A stretch of DNA of 64,000 nucleotides from the NCBI RefSeq assembly GCF_032362555.1, contig NC_083514.1:1845001-1909000 (forward strand), read 5' to 3'. The position numbers were made by a program, and so were the translations under genes. Below, in pieces: positions 47,319 to 64,000 of the stretch; the first letter of the stretch is position 1; every line of letters starts with the position of its first letter. The stretch is from Amyelois transitella. Lineage: Eukaryota > Arthropoda > Insecta > Lepidoptera > Pyralidae. A model generated the notes under the pieces. The model was not told the DNA's origin and made no database searches. It worked only from the letters and a program-made list of their open reading frames with translations.

Positions 47319-50300
47319 ATGTCGTACAACCAGCCCGGGGCCAAAAGGCCGAAAAGGCCGGATAGGCCTGATGTGGACTACTTTCAAGGTCAGTCTAGTT
47401 TTTTGTTTGAAATTTCATAAATTATATTTTTGAGCAAGTTATTTCATGAATGTGATGAAAAATCTGAAGTGAAATGGAAAATAAAATTGCCAAACCATAC
47501 GAATTCAGCGATCAACTGAGGCCACTTTTTAAGAAAAGTCAGAATTTCAAATTATGTACATTCATTTACAAAAAATATTACGAAAATTTATCTCGTGTTT
47601 AAAAAGTCACCATGTGCAGCTATCTCTTGATACTCGTATATTCAAATTTAAAACATATTTTTGTACGTCTGTATCGACTAATGAACATATTTAAAGTCAT
47701 GTGAAGGTATCTCTTGAAATAACAAGAATTAAAAACTCATTTTGTGCGTCTGTATCGACTAATGCATAACGATTATTAAAAAAAAATTCCCTAGGCATAG
47801 ACAAGCTAGAGTACAACAACATGGCCGGCCCAGGCGAGGCGGGCCACTACCGGTACTACAACAGCTCTGAAAGGTTGTGTTCGAGGTCCATGGAAGATTG
47901 GCTCAAATTCAGCGTGTCGCTCACCGAATTCCGGAATTATGGTTAATATTAATTGAACTAACTTGTCTTTTAGTTAACTTTGATGCCGCGTGGTTCTTGG
48001 TAACTATTGAATAAAAAATAGGACTACTCCATCTCTTTCCAATTGATGTCGTAAAAGGCGACTAAGGGATAGGCTTATAAACTCGGGATTATGCTTTTAG
48101 GCGATGAGGTAGCGACCTGCCACTATTGAAAGGTTCTGTCTACCCCGCAAGGGAAAAAGACGCGATTATATGTATGTATATTTACTTTGATACTTTATAT
48201 GAAAATTACGACTTTTATCTGTACCACTTAAATTGTTTGTTTGTGGTTTAGAGGTGTAAAGTAGGTAAGCAGACTTCCTTAAAAAAATCTTTTAGTTTTT
48301 CCAAACTAAACAGACTGATACCTATATTCCACTTTTGAAATAAAGTTTAATGTTTCAATACGGAAATTTATTAAAGTTTGAAAATCGAGTATAAATTTCT
48401 TATTAATCTGTTTCAGGCTACGATAATTTCGGTCGACCGTCACCTCACCGCCAATGGGATGATGGCACTAAAACCATAGACAACCACAAACGCTGTATCA
48501 AAGCACTCTTCGATCTATGCAATAAACTCGGCGTTAAGTACTGGACTGCTTACGATTCGGATTTGATCCCGTTCGGGGACAGTTGGGAGGAGACGAGGGT
48601 CCAATGGGATGAGATGGTGGAGTTTGTGCAAGAATTAGGACAGAAGATGCACTTGAAGTGTTTGTGGTTAGCTCCTGATTTGCATTCGCATCCTCGGTAA
48701 GGTTTTTTGAATGCAACACACACGCACATACATACATACATATGGTCACGTCTCTATCCTTTGGGGGGTAGACAGAGCCAACAGTCTTGAAAAGACTGAA
48801 TGGCCACGTTCAGCTATTTGGCTTAATGATAGAATTAAGATTCAAATAGTGACAGGTTGCTAACCCATCGCCTAAAAAAGAATCCTAAGTTTGTAAGCCT
48901 ATCCCTTAGTCGCCTTTTACAACATGGGAAAGAGATGGAGTGGTCCTATTCTTTTTTGTATTGTTGCCGGGAACCACACGGCACATATAACATCTTTATC
49001 CCTACGGATAGACAGAACCAATAAAAAGTCTTGAAAATACTTGAATTTTGTGTTCAGCTGGATTCAAGTAGACATTGGAAGCTTATCTAGAATCTCAATT
49101 ATATAAGCTCTTCCCTTGATTGGCTTTTACAATCTGCATGGAAAGAAAAGTAGCTAGTACACACAATATATTTTTTCTGCTACAAGACCATCATACGATT
49201 TTAATTACTTGAATCGCATTTAATTTATCATGAATAAGTAGATATACATTTTAGCTATGATTGGGATAAGTCCGCCATTGTACATATTCTTCTAAATCAA
49301 ATGACTGTTTTCTATTTTCTGTTACCTTTTTTTTATGTGCAATAAAGAGTTTACAAACAAACAAATAATAATCTGAACGTTTAGTGAAACCGCACAAATT
49401 TCATTCATTACAATGTAGGTATTTTGAGTGCAGCCATTTAAAATTTGATGATTGATATTTTTCAGATACTCGCTAGGCGCCTTAACAAACAGCGACGCAA
49501 ATGTATTTGCCCAAGCCGCTACACAAATAAAAAAATGTTTAGAAGTGTCACAGCGTTTGAACGCAGAATGTTTTCTCCTCTGGCCAAGCAGGGAAGGATA
49601 CGAGAATACATTCCACACAGATATCGCCAAAGAAATAAAATTATTTGGCAAATTACTTAAACTAACAGCCGAATATAAAGACAGATTGAATTACAGATGT
49701 CAATTACTTTTAATGCCATACTACAGTTTTGGTAGAAATTGTGGCGGATGGCAACACTGGTGGGAGAAAGAGATGGTGAATATGTATGTGTGGGACGTGA
49801 CGAGTTGTCTGTATCTCCTGAAGAACTATAATTTGGACCGTTATTACAAAGTGTGCACGCCGCCAGGACATCATATGTATATGGCTAATATGTAAGTGAG
49901 AAACACGTTCGTGGTGATTTTATGTAAATAATTTTAATAAGAGTCCTCGTTGAAAAAGGGGTTTATCTAGTCTTCGTAGTAGTATGGCACGCTAGACGCC
50001 GTTTTTTTCGCGCGGAAAACCATCGATGTACCGTTTCCGAACGAAACAATGATAGTTTTTCGCGCGATAATGCTACTCGGGGTGGGAGTACGAAAGTCAG
50101 CCTTACCTCTATGACTGTTAAAAAAGAAATATTTCAAGCTTAATGGTTATACGTACTGAAATGTGCAGGTTTCTTACAAGTTATATACGAATCGAATTTC
50201 AGGAGGCGTCGGTCGGCGAATCGGCAAGGTGCTCGGTAAAAATGCGTAATGCGCATAAACGTATAGGTACAAATCCCACGTCGGTCTTGTGCCAATACCT

Positions 50301-51901
50301 ATTTTCGAAGTAATGTACCTACATTAGTTAGAACACTAACCAATGCTCTTACGGTGAGGGAAACCATGGTTACCTGCACATTCAGGCAGCTGGATGTGTA
50401 ACCATAGTTGATCCAATACGGGTCAGGATTATTACATATCTGGATAATTTCGTTGTCTGCAGATACAATATGCTTGGCGGAGTGTTCTTGACCAATCACT
50501 TCGACCACTACGATACCAAGAGTCTGACACTCATGATGAAGTGCATCGTAGAACAGGTACAGTCAAGTAAAAAGGCCAGAGTTTATACACAAATTGATAC
50601 AGCTCGCCTAAAAGAGTTGAAAATATAAGTAGATAATTCAATGTTGGATGTACGATATGACATCTTAATATCTACCCGAAAATGTTGACCAATAACTTTG
50701 TTTACTTTGTGAGTTGCCATCTTTTTATGGTTTTATTTTCTCGCGTTTCAATAATTTATTTGTCATATTAGCACAATAAAAAAATACCCGCATTTTCCGC
50801 TTAGGGATCTGCGCCACCTGGCGGCGTTCATCTAAAACTTTTAACACGCGCGAGCAGCGCTCCCCGCGAGCAGCTGTCTCGCTATGTGTCTCTCATGGAC
50901 GCATGCGCACGCGCATTGCGACTCGCCGCTCATATGGCGCAGGAGCAGTACTTCTCTAAGCATTTGCAGGTAAATAAATAATTATAGGAATCAAATTGTA
51001 AAAGTCAAGTATTGGGAAAGAAGAATAGCAAGCATTATTTATTTATTTTTTCTTACAGCAACGCTATTCTTCGTACCACAGCGGATTCGGTTCCCGGCTG
51101 GTAGGCAGCGACGTGTCAATGGAAGAGTGTGAGGAGCATTACAAGTAAGTAAACATTTTTTTTTTTTTTTATATTAAATACCGGGTTTTTGCGAGACTTC
51201 GCTCCCGTAGGAAATTTAAAAAAAAGTAGTCTATGCTACTGCCGAAGATCTATTCTATATCTGTGCCAAATATCGCTAAAAAGTAGTTTTTGAGAATATT
51301 CGTTACATACATACAAATATTTTTTCTTTATTATTATTTGTGCAGATACATGAGACAAAATATACAGATTGAGCTAGACCCAAAGTATCACCCACACAAA
51401 AGTTCTCCGCTTAACCCAATGGTAGACTGTTAGATAATGCTATTAGCATTAAGTCCGCCTATTGTACTTCACAAATTGTAATTTTTAGAATAAAGAATAA
51501 ATAAATAAAAGTAAGTGCAAGACTTGTCATCTATCTTCCTCATATTAGTCCCTTTGGCATCCTCACCTCTAAAAGGCCGGCTATCCTTATATTAAATATT
51601 AGGCAAGTCAGATTTTTACACGAAGCGACTCTCTTCTGACATCGTTATCTGCAATGGTGCAGGGGAACCTACCCATAATCCATCAGGATAGTTCTAGCTT
51701 TGGTGGGTAGATGATCCGTACATGTAATCACGTCTAAATCCCTTGCGGAGTAAAGCCAACAGACTTGAAAATACTGAAAGGCCACGTTCAGCTTCACTTT
51801 AATGTTGCAGGAAGAACCACGCGGTCCAGCCGGAGAGCCCTCGCCTTGAACTTCTAGACATCAGTTTCCAGCGGTACCTGGACACCTGCGACCGTATCTA
51901 A
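47319..51901 (+). CDS. Xylose isomerase homologue lacking the active site (pseudoenzyme), 452 aa
   Basis: Eight exons: 47319-47388, 47795-47941, 48417-48696, 49466-49891, 50463-50556, 50805-50969, 51059-51144 and 51811-51901. All phases close. Similarity to bacterial-type (class II) XylA runs end to end: RYYNSSE...SMEDWLKFSV, NKLGVKYWTAYDSDLIP, HPRYSLGALTNSDANVFAQA, FLLWPSREGYENTFHTD, LKNYNLDRYYKV, MDACARALRLAAHM, LQQRYSSYHSGFG. The active site is gone. By hand alignment to E. coli XylA: His101 is Tyr118, Glu232 is Met249, Lys234 is Tyr251, Glu268 is Pro298, Asp296 is His320 and Asp339 is Lys350, and the loop bearing Asp307/309 is deleted. Only Asp104 (Asp121) and His271 (His301) remain. The intact frame and eight exons argue for a maintained gene. 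There is no signal peptide; the N-terminus is basic (GAKRPKRPDRPD). The start was chosen because an in-frame TGA lies just upstream. Its role is unknown. Confidence 0.9.
47982..48182 (+). repeat. SINE-A, internally deleted, intron 2 of the XylA-like gene
   Basis: Head TGCCGCGTGGTTCTTGG, a deletion before GGTTCTGTCTACCCCGC, tail GATTATATGTATGTAT. Confidence 0.82.
48722..48984 (-). repeat. SINE-A, full length, intron 3 of the XylA-like gene
   Basis: Reverse copy that begins ~25 bp after the exon-3 donor with CACATACATACATACATATGG and ends GGGAACCACACGGCAC. A degenerate duplicate of its tail follows at ~48985-49060. Confidence 0.9.
49258..49365 (+). mobile_element. CR1-like LINE 3' end
   Basis: GATTGGGATAAGTCCGCCATT...TTATGTGCAATAAAGAGTTTAC. 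Same module in reverse at 20937. Confidence 0.6.
50195..50430 (+). repeat. SINE-B, longest copy, intron 4 of the XylA-like gene
   Basis: tRNA-like head (GGCAAGGTGCTCGG; GGTACAAATCCCA as box B), then GTGCCAATACCTATTTTCGA, CTCTTACGGTGAGGG, CCTGCACATTCAGGCAGCTG and GATCCAATACGGGTCAGG. The last part matches the window end (63900-63975). Confidence 0.65.
51425..51512 (+). mobile_element. CR1-like LINE 3' end, short
   Basis: GCATTAAGTCCGCCTATTG...AGAATAAAGAATAAATAAATA; in intron 7 of the XylA-like gene. A SINE-A tail piece follows at 51715-51800, ending ~10 bp before the exon-8 acceptor. Confidence 0.6.
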
Positions 51902-51999
51902 TAATAATTTGTTTGTTGTTACTGATGTGAAATAGATCGTTGAAAATAACATTTTAGTTTTATTGACTGCGGTGTGGTGCAGTGCCGTGTGGTTTTATT

Positions 52000-52420
52000 T
52001 ATTTATTTAAATTTTATGCACGTAAAATGAACAACAGGTGGAATTAATGCCACAAGGCATTCTGTGCCAGTCGAACCTTTAGACCAAACTGAGAAGGATG
52101 TACGGGTAGTACGATAACTGTAAAATAAAAAAATTAGGTTACTTAATACACTTGCATATAATATATTACAAACATAAGTATGTCATATATACATAACATA
52201 CATACATATATAAATATGTTGGATGAATGTGTAAAGTTTAAGGAAATCTACTGGTCAAAAAGAAGATCATGGACTTGCTCCCTAAATGCAAATCTATAAG
52301 GCGCCCTCCGAACAGATTCAGGAAGAGAATTCCACAATCTGATGGCTTGCACTTGGAACGAATTCGACATGAATCCCAGGAGGCGGTGAACAGGAGTGAC
52401 CAGAAGGTTTTTTAAAAATT
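52000..52420 (-). mobile_element. CR1-like LINE C-terminal remnant
   Basis: The reverse strand reads PVHRLLGFMSNSFQVQAI then RLWNSLPESVRRAPYRFAF, the ending typical of CR1/Jockey-type LINE proteins. A ~250 bp 3' UTR and ATTTAAATAAATAAAT tail follow, abutting a bare SINE-A head (GTGCCGTGTGG) at 51981-51993. Confidence 0.65.
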
Positions 52421-53033
52421 AGATAAACCTTTCTCAGAATACAACTTTTTCAACATTTCAAACAGTAACAAAATCCGCCCACAACTTTCTGAGGTTAGCG
52501 CAAACATAAAAAACGAAAATAGAGGGACTGTGCTTTATAATACGTAGTGATATAATAATAAAAATAAATTCAATGAATTAAATGAAAGGCTTGTAGACTT
52601 TTTCAATTATTTATTTATTTTTCATCATTTTACTGTTTTTTGCATTCACATTCTTATTCACAGCGACTTACAACTAACACAAGCATATATTTACTTAAGT
52701 AGACATTTATACACATAACTTGTGCATTTTATAATAAGTCACATTACATGTTGAAGCGGTATTTTAAGCATTCGACTCCAAATAAAATGACACTGTAATA
52801 ATTTATCTTTTTTCATAAAATGTAAAAGAGGAAATTGACAGACATATTATGCTCAAAGACTAAACCGCTGAGTCTAGAAAAAAAATTGAAATTTTGCTTG
52901 TATGTGCAATTATAGTATCAAGGGGTGCACTAAGTGTGGATTTCCCGAAATTCCCAGTTCTCGCGAGAATGATGATGAAGTACAATGAGAGAAATAAACG
53001 ATTTTTTTCCGATTCAGCTTAATTCAGCCGATA

Positions 53034-53100
53034 ATATGAAGAACAATTACTTACTACTACTACCCTACTAGGCTTTTAAAGTAAGCATTGTTCTTCATAT
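53034..53100. repeat. Inverted repeat, 14-bp arms
   Basis: ATATGAAGAACAAT ... ATTGTTCTTCATAT, with further weak pairing inside (TTACTTAC / GTAAG). Confidence 0.85.
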
Positions 53101-54984
53101 AAAACACCTTTGTTGAGAAGCGATGACAATTGTTGTGTGTAATTAATACAGTGTCATATTATTCGAGCTTAAGTCACCGCCGATATATTTTGGATAACTG
53201 GGAGTAGATATATAATATGTTGCAACAGCATTGATTACATTAAAATGGGTCGTCAATTTTGTATTGAAAAATTATTTTTATGTATAGACCACAAAATATT
53301 CATTGTTTCAAAATTATAATAAGATTTTAACAGCCAATTATGTTTCAATTTCATAAAACTCAAATGTATATCACAAAGTTAAAATACCTAAAAGTCAAAA
53401 ACAAATTATAAGTTCAAAATAAAATATTAAACGTTTTTAAATTTGAATGCATGGCTTAAATGTCAAAAGATCACATTTCAGGGTATTTATAAACATCAAA
53501 TAGGTATCAATACATTAAATTTCACTGCCAATATCACATTTAATCAATAAAAAAATTAATAAACAGTGCCATGAAAAAAATAACCTTCAAGATAGATCAA
53601 AATCAAAGGAATATTCTCACAGAGTGATTTTAAGCCATCTTTTGACGTTGAGAAAAATGTATCAACGTTTTATTATACCAAATTGAGAAAATTTAATATA
53701 ATTACATACCTAAAAAGTAATAAGTGCCTAGAATACAGTTCGACACGAAACCGACCCTTGATTCGTAAAACAAAATAATATCATATTTTTTTTGGGATTT
53801 CGAAATAAATTTAATTAAAAAAAAATGCCATTAAAGTACGTACTAATTATATACAAATTTTAAATTAAGTCAAATGGCCTAAAACAGCTAATTAACACTA
53901 CTTATAACTAATACTGAACAAAAGAATAATTAAAACTTCTAGAAAACTAAATAAATACAAGTCAAAATATCGTGCGACCGTTTATATTGCGAAGAGAACG
54001 GAATAAAAGAAAATAAGTCGATTTGCTATCGACAAGAAATAAAATATAACATTAAATAAAAATGTGGTCTTCCTACCGCTTTTACTAAGGCCCGACGAAG
54101 ACGGTATAGCCATCATTAGTCTTTAGTTTCGAAAAAAAAATAAAATAAAAAACAACAACTCAATTATACAGACATGTTCAGTTGACATTTGAGGTTACTT
54201 TCAGTTTTTAACTTAATGAGTTGCGCTTTCTACACATTTAAACACATTTTTCTACACATATACAAATACAAGAATTAAGTGCATATTATTGGGACAAATT
54301 GAGAAGAAATTCAAAATAGTGGCAGCGCTATAGGAATGGCATAGTACATAATTTATCTATATTGTATGTATGTATGTATAAGTTTGGAACACTTTATTTT
54401 TTAAGCACCATATGTTTTTATATCGTGTAAAATACTTCATTGGATTATATTTATCTATTTATTTTGATATAAAAAGAAAATAACATCAGTTTTTCTTTTT
54501 TTTGCTTTGTAATTGACCTAACAAAGATTTATATTATAGTTTCAAAATGTGAAAATATAGTAAAAATCATTTAATATAAAGTAATTTTTAAAAACCTATA
54601 CCAAAAAAACTTTAGTCCATCTATATATACAATACCAATGTTTTCTGGGTAATTTCAAATGCATATAAAGCAATATATATATATATATATATATATACAA
54701 AATTGTATATAGACTTATTGTATAAAGCGTATTACATAAAATACAAAGATGAAACACAGGTAGGTATATTGTCTTACTAGCGACGCACCCCGGCTCCGCA
54801 CGGATATCATACATATAAACCTTCTTCTTAAATCACACATCAAAATCCGTTGTGTAGTTTTAAAGCTCTAAGCATACATACAGACATAGGGACATCATAC
54901 AAAAACGGTAAAAGTATATAAATAATATTAACGAAATAAAAGAAACGAAAGCTTAGTGGAGCGCCATCTTGAATTTTAAATTCA

Positions 54985-55237
54985 TTTATTCATAAAATCA
55001 CGTCTAAATCCCTTGTGGGGTAGACAAAACCAGCAGTCTTGAAAGACTTATATGATGAAAGGTCAATTTTAGCTCTTAGGCTTAATGATTAATTGAGATT
55101 CAAAATAATGACAGGTTGCTAGCCCATCGCCTTGAAGGAGAATCCCAAGTTTATTAGCCTATCCCTTAGTCGCCTTTTACAACACCCATGGGAAAAAGAT
55201 GGGAGTGGTCTTACTCTTTTTTATATTGGTGCACAAT
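54985..55237 (-). repeat. SINE-A, diverged
   Basis: Reverse copy from AAATCACGTCTAAATCCC to TTATATTGGTGCACAATAC, with the head hairpin damaged. Confidence 0.82.
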
Positions 55238-56846
55238 ACACCTTATCGTCCTTCATAGAACATATTTTTGATGGTAAAAGCGTGTCGGTCAATTTTTAAG
55301 ACTTTCAAAGAAACTTGTGTTATCGGATACTAACTCAACGATAATATTGTTTACATTAAATAATTAATTAAAACATAAACATCCAAGACCAAGGCCAATC
55401 GTTGAAAGTTATTTAATTATCTTGATGTGACCGAAGAGCGAACTCGGGACTTTTTCGTTCAGAGGCGAGAATTCGACAACTTCGCCAAACAAGGCCTCAA
55501 TATATAGTTTTTATTATAATAAGACAATATACCTGTGTCAGCATAATTACACTAATAATATACGTAACGTATGCACAAGTTGCTGTGGTTGTCAGTGATA
55601 AAATAAATTATGCTAGGTGTAAAATGTCAGCCATTAAGGAACGTCATAACCTTTGGTACGGCGATTATGTGAGGTTATAAGTACGGCGCCATTTTGAATG
55701 CGAGAACTTAAATATTTCATTTCATACATTAAGCACCAAGTTAACCAGTTACTTCGGTATTTCTTAAAATTGCAAATCTATAATAAAAATTAAAAAAAAA
55801 ATTTGCTAGTAATAAAATAGTCATTTCTGTGACAATTCTCAGGAACATATTTTGTTAGTAATAAAAACAATACTTGTTTATTTTTGTGACAAATTACTTG
55901 ACAATCATTTTTTTTTTAATTTATTCATCAATAAATTCTTATATTTAGCAATATAAATATTATAAATTTGAATGTTTGTTTGTCAATTAATTTTTCATTA
56001 TAATGTCAGAACAATTGAACCGATCTTCGTGAAATTTCACATAAATATAGTACTGATGTACTGACGTACGCGAGCGAAAGGTTCCAGAACCTTATGTTAA
56101 ATGCAATAAAGCATATTTTTCAAAACTCATAACTAGAACGATGTTATTCCATAGACTAGAATCATCTAGAGGCGACACCACAGAATTATCAAAACCAGAT
56201 TGATAAAAAAAAACCCTTTGAAAATTAAAATTTATTCCCTACTATCTTCCCTTTTATTAGGACTAATAAAGATAAAATATTAAAGTTTATAAACTGTTTG
56301 AAAATGTGCACCATATTTGTATACCTTATAAGGCATAGACTAGACTTAAAATTATGTAGTTTTAAAAAAATACAGTACCTTTTATTATGCTATTGATTTC
56401 ATATTTCACTCATTAAAAACACAACCACAGCATAGACAAAATAAAATGCATTGTCAGATACAAAGAAAAAAAAAACTACTAATAGACTACCACAGACAAC
56501 TTGCCATAGACCTCTCAGACATAGACAAACACATACAATATCTAAATAAATAATTCTTTCGCTATATGACCATCTTATTCAATCCATCATCTATATTCAC
56601 TCTAGAATCCGTCATAAAAAAAAAAACATTAATTTATTAAGTTGCTATTTAGTTTATTATTTAATACATATGGAAATTCATTATTGTACTTAGTTTCTTT
56701 ACAAAAAATATATATACATATACATATATGTACTGAAATAAGCTTTAAATCGAGGGTTTTATAGAGAACTTCTTTCGTCTCAAAGATAAGGGATTCATAG
56801 AGTGACCATAGACTCACACACATACCTACATTTGTATATGAATCAT

Positions 56847-63564
<6,718 letters not shown>

Positions 63565-63587
63565 CTGGAATTTTTTTTTCTAAGTCA

Positions 63588-63848
63588 GTGCCGTGTGATT
63601 CCCGGCACAAATACAAAAAAATATAGGACCACTCCATATCTTTCACATGGATGTCGTAAAAGGCGACTAAGGGATAGGCTTAAAAACTTGGGATTCTTTT
63701 TTAGATGAGATGGGTCAGCAACCTGTCACTATTTGAATCTCAATTCTATCATTAAGCCAAATAGCTGAACGTGGCCATTCAGTCTTTTCAAGACTGTTGG
63801 CTCTGTCTGCCCCGCAAGGGATATAGACGTGACCATATGTATGTATGT
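63588..63848 (+). repeat. SINE-A, full length
   Basis: Head GTGCCGTGTGATTCCCGGCAC and tail CATATGTATGTATGTA, ~20 bp upstream of the acceptor of UCKL1 exon 63394-63564 (transcribed antisense). A SINE-B end piece follows to the window edge (63885-64000). Confidence 0.9.
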
Positions 63849-64000
63849 AATTTTTTTTAAACTAGTCTCAATGTCAGGCATTCAAAATACAGTAAGGAAA
63901 AAGATCGTGAGGAAACCTGCACATTCAGGCAATTGAATGTGTAACCATGATCGATCCAATACGGGTCAGGTTCACCTGCAAAGTAAGCGGAGGTCAGACG

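Larger units (their letters stand above)
51902..56846. other. AT-rich intergenic region between convergent genes
   Basis: Holds the 3' UTRs of the XylA-like gene and UCKL1, a CR1-like LINE remnant (52000-52420), an inverted repeat (53034-53100), an (AT)n run (54673-54697) and a SINE-A (54985-55237). No exon seen. A reverse-strand AATAAA at about 56633 could serve UCKL1. Confidence 0.45.

Noticed and set aside
54673..54697. (AT)n run as a regulatory site
   Set aside because: Simple dinucleotide repeat with nothing around it to support a function.

Overview
The window looks like nuclear DNA of a moth or butterfly (Lepidoptera). It is AT-rich, its genes are split into short exons with GT-AG introns, and it is packed with lepidopteran-type repeats: Helitron-like elements ending in CTAG(T), RTE-type LINEs, a mariner, CR1-like LINE ends and two SINE families. 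Gene models below were built by hand from splice signals and reading-phase bookkeeping. All four named gene models close in phase.

Layout. 1-704 (+): last two exons of a gene I cannot name. 2893-19916 (-): a complete 349-aa rhodopsin-family GPCR of the Moody type in five exons; intron 2 holds a tandem array of three partial copies of exon 2. 19917-38412: no cellular gene seen; it holds repeats, an intact mariner transposase (26522-27595) and a 930-codon RTE-type LINE (28394-31186) nested in a Helitron-like repeat. 38413-45794 (+): a complete 540-aa CDKAL1 (tRNA-A37 methylthiotransferase) in nine exons. 47319-51901 (+): a complete 452-aa xylose-isomerase homologue in eight exons that has lost nearly every metal ligand and catalytic residue, so it is a likely pseudoenzyme. 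51902-56846: AT-rich intergenic DNA. 56847-63564 (-): the last eight exons (401 aa) of a uridine kinase/UPRT-like fusion protein (UCKL1), with its start beyond the window.

The genes have unrelated jobs (glial signalling, tRNA modification, a sugar-isomerase fold, pyrimidine salvage) and do not form a pathway. Three things stand out. First, the xylose-isomerase-like pseudoenzyme. Second, in three genes and four places, the 3' part of an exon together with its 5' splice site has been copied into the intron just downstream. Third, an abundant SINE (about 45 copies or pieces here) has a 3' end and (TATG)n tail matching those of the RTE LINE in the same window, and flanking direct repeats of about 10-16 bp at several copies show true retrotransposition.
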